Shown in pieces: positions 57,554-64,000 of a DNA stretch of 64,000 nt. Origin of the DNA: Bacteroides sp. AN502(2024) (lineage in GTDB: Bacteria; Bacteroidota; Bacteroidia; Bacteroidales; Bacteroidaceae). The DNA is taken from assembly GCF_041227145.1 (NCBI RefSeq), contig NZ_JBGFSP010000003.1, positions 2,418,001-2,482,000 on the forward strand. The letters are read 5' to 3'. Made by a program: the position numbers and the translations under genes. The notes beneath the pieces were generated by a model, which was not told the DNA's origin, did no database searches, and saw nothing but the letters and a program-made list of their open reading frames with translations. The stretch's first letter is position 1; each line of letters begins with the position of its first letter.

Positions 57554-58654
57554 ATGATACGTCTTATACATATTGTGGGGATATTGGCTTGTTTGTTCAG
57601 TAACTTTTCCTGCCAGTATAAAGTAGCAACATCTCACGCATCGGAAACCATAGATTCCGCTTCCTATTATACGAATCCGCTTTTGTATAATAGTGGTTCG
57701 ACTTTTGGCGCTCTGTTTCATGACGGTATGTATTATTATATTTGCGGGGTGGATGATAAAATCTGTTTGTGGGCATTGGAAGACATTACTGAAATATCAC
57801 ATGTACCTGCCAAAACGATATGGCCAGTGAACAACAATCAATCTTATTCTCATATCTGGGATCCGCAAATACATTATATCAATGGAAAGTGGTATGTGTA
57901 TTTCAATATGGACGATGGCGATTTGGACAACCGCCAGTTGTATGTACTGGAAAATGCTTCACCCAACCCGTTGGAGGGGGAATTTGTGTTGAAAGGCAAG
58001 ATTTCCACCGATCCTCACAATAATCTTGCTATTTACGGACATCCGTTTGTACATAAAGGCAAACTGTATCTGCTTTGGAGCGGCTGGAAAAACAAGCGTA
58101 TCTTTGAGGAAATGCAATGCTTGTATATTGCCGAAATGTCCGATCCGTGGACGTTGGCATCCGAACGTGTCCTGATATCCGAACCTAAGTATGAATGGGA
58201 ATGTCAATGGGTGGGGACCGACGGGAATAAAACCGCTTATCCTGTCTACGTCAATGAGATGCCTTTTCTTTTTCATTCCCGCAACAAGGACAAACTTCTT
58301 ATTTACTATTCCGCCAGTGCCAACTGGACTCCTTATCACTGTATCGGATTACTAGTTGCCAGTGCCGACAGCGACCTGCTTTCTCCTACTTCATGGACTA
58401 AATTGTCCGAACCGGTTTTCAGACAATCACCAGAAAACAACGTATACGCCCCCGTCAATATATGTTTCATACCTTCACCGGATTATAAAGAGTGGTATAT
58501 GCTTTATCTAGTACACAACTCGCCTCATAATACACTTGTGGAGAATAATTGCTCTTTACGGATGCAACCTATCGGCTGGGATGAGGCAGGATTGCCTTTG
58601 TTGGGCAAACCGGCAAAAGAAGGAGAAGTGTTTCGTAAACCTTCCGGGCTTTAG
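57554..58654 (+). CDS. GH43-like five-bladed propeller, probably catalytically dead
   Basis: 366 aa. Lipobox SNFSCQY (Cys20). The GH43 fold is clear from IWDPQIHYINGKWYVYF, KGKLYLLWSGW and the C-terminal VYAPVNICFIPSP. Two of the three GH43 catalytic acids are absent. The general-base position (normally GADP) reads GSTFG at residues 47-51, and the pKa-modulator position (normally IDGT) reads IYGH at about 159-162. Only the acid Glu in VNEMPF (about 234) remains. It may be a binding protein or have altered chemistry. Divergent from GH2; ends at a shared terminator. Confidence 0.85.
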   Translation: MIRLIHIVGILACLFSNFSCQYKVATSHASETIDSASYYTNPLLYNSGSTFGALFHDGMYYYICGVDDKICLWALEDITEISHVPAKTIWPVNNNQSYSHIWDPQIHYINGKWYVYFNMDDGDLDNRQLYVLENASPNPLEGEFVLKGKISTDPHNNLAIYGHPFVHKGKLYLLWSGWKNKRIFEEMQCLYIAEMSDPWTLASERVLISEPKYEWECQWVGTDGNKTAYPVYVNEMPFLFHSRNKDKLLIYYSASANWTPYHCIGLLVASADSDLLSPTSWTKLSEPVFRQSPENNVYAPVNICFIPSPDYKEWYMLYLVHNSPHNTLVENNCSLRMQPIGWDEAGLPLLGKPAKEGEVFRKPSGL

Positions 58655-58657
58655 AAT

Positions 58658-58714
58658 AAAAAAGTTCCGCACGTGTCCGGCGAATGAATCAGTCGGTATG
58701 CGTGCGGAACTTTT
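58658..58714. terminator. Bidirectional terminator
   Basis: AAAAAGTTCCGCACG / CGTGCGGAACTTTT stem with an extended loop of about 27 nt, between the convergent GH43-like and GH3 genes. Runs of A and T on the two arms. Confidence 0.85.
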
Positions 58715-58735
58715 ATTGAGAACTGAAAACGGATA

Positions 58736-61036
58736 TTACTTGTATTTTTTCACTCGCTCATCGTCTATCACTCCCTTCCAGTTTAGTCCATACGTATAAT
58801 CGTACACATGACCGTCGGCATCGTGATAACAACGCATATCATGTGGAGTATCTTCCGCCTGTTCCTCTACCGTGCGCATGTCTGCCGGCATTTGGAAGGG
58901 CAGCAAGGCGGAAGGCTCCGCTTTTCCTGACATCAGGTCGAGAACCGTCTGACGCTGTACGTCGAACAACAGGAACAATGCATCGGCATAAGGCTCTATC
59001 TCGCTCAACACGGGAGGATTCAGTACATTGATGGCCACAATCACCGGCTTTTCTCCCATGCTCTTCTTTGTTTGGATGACCAGGTCCATGTCACCCTTGT
59101 TGACAGTCTTCACGCTTTTGCCTCGATAGCTGCGGTTGGTGAACTCCTCGTACGGGTCGCCACCGGATAGGCTCTGTGCCCGGGCATACGTGGCGGTATA
59201 ATCGCTATATTGCAGGCTGATAGGGCGATAACCCGTATCTTTTCCTGTTCGTGCTGCTTCTTCGTCGAAACCGTAACCACTGTTGGGAGACTCGATGAAT
59301 ACGATAGCCGCATCAGCTTCTTGCGGAGTGGAAACCAACTCGAAGTATCTTTCCACTAATTCCTTGCTCAGCGGGGTGATGTGCTGTTCTTCGATACGTC
59401 CACCCCAGAAGTCAATGTAGGAGGGGACATAACGCTCGGGGATATACACTTTCTTCTTTCCTTCCAACGGCAGTACGCCTGCATGGTTCTTTAACATGAC
59501 AACACTTTTCAATTGGGCATCGTATCCTTCCTGCATGAATTCGGGACAGCCTACCACTTCGCTTGTGTATGTCGGATCGAGATAAGGATTCTCGAACAAA
59601 CCGGTGCGGAAGATATTGGTCAATAAACGGCGGGCGGAAGTCCGCATACGTTTCTGCATCCACTCTTCACCCTGTTTTTCCACTCCTATACGGTAAGCAT
59701 CAAGCACAGGTCCCCGGTCGTTATTTCCGCCGAATTGGTCGACTCCTGCCATCAGAACTTTGTAATGACGTTCCGCCACGCTTTTGGTTTCCATGCCCCA
59801 CGGTTTTCCTTTGCAGGCGTATACTCCCACTTCGTCATGCGTGATTCCCCAGTCGGAGCAAATCACTCCGTTGTAGTTCTGTTGTTCGCGCAGCATATTT
59901 TGGATAAACTTCCGGCTGAAACCACTACCTACACCGTCCGGTTCGAAACCTACGCAAGCGGAATAGTCGGGCATCAAGGCAGCAGATACCTTGGTTTTGC
60001 CTTCCAGCTTGAAAGCGCCTTCCGTGAAAGGCTGCGTATGCAATTCGAAATTGCCATTGGGAAAAACGGCGTATTTTCCATATCCCTGATGACCGTCTCG
60101 CCCGCCTTCGTTGCATGCTCCAGTCCCCGGCCAGTGTTTCACCATCGTGTTCACACTGTTCCAGCCCCATCCGTCACAGATTTCCGCATCGCCTTCCGAT
60201 GTCTGGAAACCGTCGCAATAGGCACGTGCCATGTCGGTAGCAAGTTTGGTTCCTTCTCCCATTGTATAACAGAAGCGCATCCACCGCGGGTCGGTTCCTA
60301 TGTCCACCATCGGGAAGAGGGAAGTGGTGAAACCTAATGCTCTGTATTCTATGGAGCCTATTTCCGCAAAGCGTTTCATGATTTCGGGTGAGAAAGTGGC
60401 GCACATACCTAGACTGCCCGGCCACATGGAGATTTTGCCACCTCCGCCGGCGTTGAATTCCGCATCCGCCCGCGATGAGTGGCGGGGGTCAGAAGAATTG
60501 TTGCATGGAATACCGAATCTCAGACTTTCCACATAACTTTGTGCCGCATTGTTCCAACGGGCAGCCGTTTCCGGGCTTTCCACAGAGGTGATAAGCACGT
60601 GGCGTACTCCGTCTTTCTCGAGAAACGTCTTTTGTTCATCGGTCAGCTCCCAGGCAGGAACACCGCTTTCGGTATGTGTTTTGCCGTTGTATATGTTTCT
60701 GTTCACGGGGATGGTCTGATGGCTACTGTAGAGCATAAGCCCTGCGATGTCTTCCATGCTGAGCTGGGCAGTCAAGTCCGCCACACGTGCATCTACCGGT
60801 TGCCGCCAGTCTTCATATACGTCCAATCTACCGTTGCGGTTCAAGTCTTTGAACGCATATCCATCCTGTCGGATAATGGTGATTCCTGACGTTGGGCTGT
60901 ATCCTAATGTGGCACCGTCTTTTTGGGTTATCAAATGATATCCGTCTGCTACGGATTCCGTCCATCGTTGTCCGCTGCAACTGCATAGTACGCAGCCGGA
61001 TAATAAGAGCATCGAATATAAACTTTTTCTTATCAT
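58736..61036 (-). CDS. GH3-family glycoside hydrolase, lipoprotein
   Basis: 766 aa. Lipobox VLCSCSGQ (about residue 20). N-terminal TIM barrel with nucleophile Asp in GVICSDWGITHDE (about 394) and the usual KHWPGTG sugar-binding motif; C-terminal alpha/beta-sandwich (about 500-720) and a terminal tail. Family activities include beta-glucosidase and beta-xylosidase, usually exo-acting. The gene follows the GH99-like gene by 72 nt without its own operator, so it is probably transcribed from the promoter at 62363-62427. Confidence 0.92.
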   Translation of the reverse strand: MIRKSLYSMLLLSGCVLCSCSGQRWTESVADGYHLITQKDGATLGYSPTSGITIIRQDGYAFKDLNRNGRLDVYEDWRQPVDARVADLTAQLSMEDIAGLMLYSSHQTIPVNRNIYNGKTHTESGVPAWELTDEQKTFLEKDGVRHVLITSVESPETAARWNNAAQSYVESLRFGIPCNNSSDPRHSSRADAEFNAGGGGKISMWPGSLGMCATFSPEIMKRFAEIGSIEYRALGFTTSLFPMVDIGTDPRWMRFCYTMGEGTKLATDMARAYCDGFQTSEGDAEICDGWGWNSVNTMVKHWPGTGACNEGGRDGHQGYGKYAVFPNGNFELHTQPFTEGAFKLEGKTKVSAALMPDYSACVGFEPDGVGSGFSRKFIQNMLREQQNYNGVICSDWGITHDEVGVYACKGKPWGMETKSVAERHYKVLMAGVDQFGGNNDRGPVLDAYRIGVEKQGEEWMQKRMRTSARRLLTNIFRTGLFENPYLDPTYTSEVVGCPEFMQEGYDAQLKSVVMLKNHAGVLPLEGKKKVYIPERYVPSYIDFWGGRIEEQHITPLSKELVERYFELVSTPQEADAAIVFIESPNSGYGFDEEAARTGKDTGYRPISLQYSDYTATYARAQSLSGGDPYEEFTNRSYRGKSVKTVNKGDMDLVIQTKKSMGEKPVIVAINVLNPPVLSEIEPYADALFLLFDVQRQTVLDLMSGKAEPSALLPFQMPADMRTVEEQAEDTPHDMRCYHDADGHVYDYTYGLNWKGVIDDERVKKYK

Positions 61037-61108
61037 GGTTTTTATTTCAATGTAAGTAGTATTTTTTCTAATTTTTTCTCTGTAATCATTTTCGTTCCCG
61101 TACTTATT

Positions 61109-62332
61109 CTATTTCTTGTTTCCAAAATTCTCATACTCGCCGTTCATCACCCGTTTTACGGCATTCAGGTAACCGAATCCGTTTTTCATATCGGGCAGGA
61201 GATAGCTGCCCTCCACCCATTCGTTCCAGGAGTTGATTGTAATCAGTTTGGGGCGTTCGGGACGTTGATCTACGTACTCTTTCGTTTTTTGCAGGAAAGC
61301 GGCGAAACTTTCGGGCGAGTCATTGTAATGCACGATTTCGTTGGCTTTTTTGTTCGGGAACCGAGGTGAATCGTCCCAGCCGATAGATACATTCGGGAAG
61401 AAAGGAACCTCGAGCGAATCCAATGCTTGCGTCCATTGTTCTCTGCGTTGCATAGCTTTTGTTCCCCATGATACATAGTCTTCCTCGAAAGGCCATCCCC
61501 AGTTGTATTTTGTTACGCTATTGACGCCTACCGTGGCCACCATTTCCATAAATTCGGGGAAGGGGAAGCCATCGCCGATGAGTTGGAGATGTAAATCCGG
61601 GAATCCGGCTTTTTTTACTTCTTCTCTAAAGTAGTCCATTGCCTTTTTTACCCCTTTGGCATCGCCGAAGTTCTCGCGTAGCTCGTAGTAACCGAAGATA
61701 GAGAATACCGGACAACCGTCTATCTTGAAATAGTTCGGTTGGTGGAAATATTGGCGTATTACCCGTTCTACGATGATTTTGAAGTTATCCCAGTCTACCG
61801 TCCCGTTCCATAAACGCGATTTATCATCTTTGTATCGGTGTACATTCCAATAGTTGTGTGCTACGTGGTGGTTAGCCCACATCAGGTAGAATTTCATTTT
61901 TTCGTTGTTTTTGGCTTTCAGGAATCCGTTGTTGACGGTGCTTTCCAAAAAAGGCTGCCCATCATACCAGTACCAGTCGAAGATAAACATATTGATGCCG
62001 TGGGCGGTTGCCACATCAATCCATTTTTCCATCACTTGTGTGTCATCATCCATTTCGTATCCCCACAAAGGTACTTTTGGCTGATAGTGCCCTTCGAAAC
62101 GGGGAGTGCCTTTTTTGATGACTTCCCATTCGCCGATACCTTCTCCCCATAAAGTGTCTTGTGCCATCGGGTCGTTGTGGCATGACGGCCATATATAGGC
62201 TGCCACATAATAGTCCTCTTGTTCTTCCGGCTGTCCGTCAACTTTTTGAGTAGACGGGGCACATGAGCAGATTGTCGTCATGGCTGCCGTTATAAAGAAA
62301 CTTCTCCATACATTTTTTGTGATTGTCTTCAT
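61109..62332 (-). CDS. GH99/WbsX-like lipoprotein
   Basis: 407 aa. Lipobox TICSCAPS (about residue 24). Motifs of the GH99-like/WbsX family: AAYIWPSCHND near the start, GINMFIFDWYWYDG, WANHHVAHNYWN and NSWNEWVEGSYLLPD (about 369), with conserved acidic residues expected for catalysis. True GH99 enzymes are endo-alpha-mannanases; WbsX-like members in glycan loci are poorly characterised. It has its own operator promoter and precedes GH3. Predicted surface or periplasmic endo-hydrolase, specificity unknown. Confidence 0.86.
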   Translation of the reverse strand: MKTITKNVWRSFFITAAMTTICSCAPSTQKVDGQPEEQEDYYVAAYIWPSCHNDPMAQDTLWGEGIGEWEVIKKGTPRFEGHYQPKVPLWGYEMDDDTQVMEKWIDVATAHGINMFIFDWYWYDGQPFLESTVNNGFLKAKNNEKMKFYLMWANHHVAHNYWNVHRYKDDKSRLWNGTVDWDNFKIIVERVIRQYFHQPNYFKIDGCPVFSIFGYYELRENFGDAKGVKKAMDYFREEVKKAGFPDLHLQLIGDGFPFPEFMEMVATVGVNSVTKYNWGWPFEEDYVSWGTKAMQRREQWTQALDSLEVPFFPNVSIGWDDSPRFPNKKANEIVHYNDSPESFAAFLQKTKEYVDQRPERPKLITINSWNEWVEGSYLLPDMKNGFGYLNAVKRVMNGEYENFGNKK

Positions 62333-62362
62333 AGGAAATTTGTAATATTAATAAATAATGCG

Positions 62363-62427
62363 CAAATGTATGAATTGGCAAGAACTATAAAGGCTAAAAT
62401 TTTGCCTTAATAGGCTAAAATTCTGTC
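62363..62427 (-). promoter_or_regulatory. GH99-like/GH3 promoter with two-repeat operator
   Basis: On the minus strand: distal GACAGAATTTTAGCC (62427-62413), 6 nt, proximal GGCAAAATTTTAGCC (62406-62392), 21 nt, -7 TACATTTG (62370-62363). Best-conserved repeat pair of the five and a consensus -7. Confidence 0.82.
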
Positions 62428-62504
62428 AAACGGATTTATAGGAATGAGGTTTGAGGCTTTTCTAAAAGTAGATGTTTAAACCTTATGAAAGGTTTATTGT
62501 GGTA

Positions 62505-62731
62505 ATGTGGGTTAAGATTGCACTATACGAGCTACACAAACTGATTTCCCTGAATAACGTGAGCACGGTCCGCATAACCAACTATGAAGCCACGATGCAA
62601 TGGTTGTACGATGCCACCGCTGTAAAATCAACTCTCAGATTTTACGCAAGCTGGACGGTGAAAAGAAGCCCATCAGCAAAATTGCTATGGCAACCTTCCT
62701 GCGCGACTACGACCCATGCAAAAATCTGTAG
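62505..62731 (+). pseudogene. Small frameshifted gene of unknown family
   Basis: From ATG 62505 the frame reads LHKLISLNNVSTVRITNYEA to about 62627. Coding then continues in another frame as INSQILRKLDGEKKPISKIA and MATFLRDYDPCKNL to TAG 62729-62731. The continuous protein-like character on both sides of the shift, and a terminator right after, indicate a broken gene of about 75 aa. I do not recognise the family. A small accessory gene of a lost mobile element is possible. Confidence 0.5.
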
Positions 62732-62774
62732 CAGATTTAGTGAGACTGCCCGGAATAACCCCGACAAGGTGCAA

Positions 62775-62805
62775 ATCCCGACCATTACAGTCGGGATCCG
62801 TTTTT
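62775..62805 (+). terminator. Rho-independent terminator
   Basis: ATCCCGAC / GTCGGGAT 8-bp stem, 7-nt loop, followed by CCGTTTTTATT. It lies after the frameshifted small gene. Confidence 0.8.
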
Positions 62806-62811
62806 ATTGAA

Positions 62812-63765
62812 TTATACCATCGATAAATCAAAGGCATAGGAATAGTCAATACATTTTTTGTTTTCGTGATTGTCCAACCAGCCTTTTTCCTTATGGCTGA
62901 TTTGTGAAATTTCGCCGGCTTTTGTATTCTTGAACCGTTCTGCAACATCTTTCAGTACGTTGACTTCCGTTTCATCAAACACCTCCATATCGGGTTCTGT
63001 ATTGGAGTTCAGCTCAATACCGGACGTCATGTCAGGAAAAATATACTCATCCATTCTTATCTCCGGAATGGAATCATAGACACGTCCCCAATTTTCAGGA
63101 ACCGGTCCGTATGGCAATGCCGAATACTCCAATCCTGTAATTCCGTAGCCCTTGCGACGGTAACACAGAAAATCTACATAAAACAAAAGCTTGTTCATTT
63201 TGGTCACGAACACACCTTTCATTTCCTTGATAAAATATTTTACGGCAGCAGCTATTTTTGTCGGGGAGTATGAGACATACCCTGATAATGCGGATGGCTG
63301 ATTTTCTGGACACTCGTATTGTGGCAGACCCGTAACCCGTTTGTGTATTTTCGCGTAATCCTTTTCCCCGATAGTCTGAATGGAAGCCTCAAGGAAAGAC
63401 AGGAATGTACGTTTGTCCCTGATCGCGATCAACATGCGGGCGTTTGAGGTGCTAGGCATCTCTCCGTTTTCATAATAACGGTATTGGTTTGCACCGAAGC
63501 CAAGAATCTCAGACATCTTGAGTGCTGACAGCCCATAATATTTCCGCAGAGCGCATATCTCATCTGGAAACGGTATTCCATGACGGACACGGTATTGATT
63601 ATAAACTTGACTCATGTTAACCTCGTCAAGTTCCGTTGTCGTCCAAAATTCTCCGTTTTTATCTATAATGCCTACATGGATATAGTCAAACTGCTCTTTT
63701 CTGAAAACAACTGTTCGCAATTCCGTGAACAGCTGCTCACCGTCTGCAAGTTTTATTTTATTCAT
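62812..63765 (-). CDS. Antitoxin: HTH plus Panacea/SocA-like (DUF4065) domain
   Basis: 317 aa from ATG 63765, which overlaps the upstream toxin stop in ATGAATAA; longer in-frame starts lie inside the toxin gene. Helix-turn-helix around LRKYYGLSALKMSEILGFGANQYRYYENG (residues about 70-100), then a Panacea/SocA-like domain (about 175-300) containing AAVKYFIKEMKGVFVTKMNKLLFYVDF and the LPYGPVPENW motif. Panacea antitoxins pair with many unrelated toxins. The HTH likely autoregulates the pair. Confidence 0.85.
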   Translation of the reverse strand: MNKIKLADGEQLFTELRTVVFRKEQFDYIHVGIIDKNGEFWTTTELDEVNMSQVYNQYRVRHGIPFPDEICALRKYYGLSALKMSEILGFGANQYRYYENGEMPSTSNARMLIAIRDKRTFLSFLEASIQTIGEKDYAKIHKRVTGLPQYECPENQPSALSGYVSYSPTKIAAAVKYFIKEMKGVFVTKMNKLLFYVDFLCYRRKGYGITGLEYSALPYGPVPENWGRVYDSIPEIRMDEYIFPDMTSGIELNSNTEPDMEVFDETEVNVLKDVAERFKNTKAGEISQISHKEKGWLDNHENKKCIDYSYAFDLSMV

Positions 63766-64000
63766 CGTCAATTGTTTTAAGAGGGTAAGACATTGGATGC
63801 TCTGCCGTATGAAACGAAATGCAGATAGTATGAGAATTTGGTGTTCCCATTGAAATCTTGATGTAAACCTCGGTTCCGTTAACATCTTTTCCGAACACCC
63901 ACATTTCCCCGTAGTTATTCAGTTCATCTGTAATCGGCCCCTCCGAATAATCGTGCCATTTCAATGATATGACCACTTCTTCTCGCAAACGCGGCGAGAT
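63758..64000 (-). CDS. Toxin partner of the Panacea antitoxin, 5' end outside window
   Basis: Open to the right edge; the C-terminal 80 residues are present (through IDDE stop at 63758). Features: LKWHDYSEGPITDELNNYG, EMWVFGKDVNGTEVYIKISM and ICISFHTAEHPM. The VYIKI and ISFH strands resemble MqsR-type RNase toxins, but I cannot confirm this from the partial sequence. An 8-nt overlap with the antitoxin gene implies translational coupling. Confidence 0.65.
   Translation of the reverse strand: MSPRLREEVVISLKWHDYSEGPITDELNNYGEMWVFGKDVNGTEVYIKISMGTPNSHTICISFHTAEHPMSYPLKTIDDE

Overview
The window comes from a gut-type Bacteroidaceae chromosome (Bacteroides or a close relative). The supporting evidence is the TAnnTTTG-type -7 promoter elements, SusC/SusD pairs, a hybrid two-component system (HTCS), FecR/ECF regulators, fimbrillins and a Bacteroides-like 16S rRNA. 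I could not fix the species from memory of 16S variable regions.

Layout. 1-3485: two SGNH-hydrolase-like proteins overlapping an MBOAT acyltransferase, a probable glycan O-acetylation cassette cut by the left edge. 3922-4932: aldo/keto reductase. 5230-10900: complete rRNA operon (two tandem promoters, 16S, tRNA-Ile, tRNA-Ala, 23S, 5S, terminator) with flanking processing stems. 11044-11272: decayed TPR gene. 11367-14347: ABC transporter / YtrA-type GntR operon with a near-perfect palindrome over its start site. 14419-16234: GH27 alpha-galactosidase and tRNA-Pro(CGG).

16529-40279 and 53250-62332: one large glycan-utilisation regulon. It contains an HTCS sensor (split here by a one-base frameshift), GH20, a TIG lipoprotein/SusC/SusD/DUF4973/GH97 operon with two fimbrillins, a Gfo/Idh-Gfo/Idh-DUF1080 operon (3-keto-glycoside chemistry), GH36 and GH2, a GH43-like protein lacking two catalytic acids, GH3, and a GH99/WbsX-like protein. 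Five promoters across 39 kb share the same operator: two 15-bp direct repeats (consensus GGYARAATTTTAKCC), 21-bp period, ending exactly 21 nt before the -7 element. This is the most informative unannotated signal in the window. It ties oxidative 3-keto-glycoside enzymes to classical hydrolases and a SusCD pair.

40372-53012: a second, separately regulated locus inserted between regulon members. It reads ECF sigma, FecR anti-sigma, STN-SusC, SusD, two TIG/NHL lipoproteins, a phosphodiester glycosidase (NAGPA-like) and a histidine acid phosphatase, all on the minus strand. It looks like a system for phosphodiester-bearing glycans: the glycosidase uncovers a phosphomonoester and the phosphatase removes it.

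35786-36390 holds a 22-bp-period repeat array and a broken DUF6922/AbiEii-type module. 62505-64000 holds a frameshifted small gene and a Panacea-type toxin-antitoxin pair running off the right edge.
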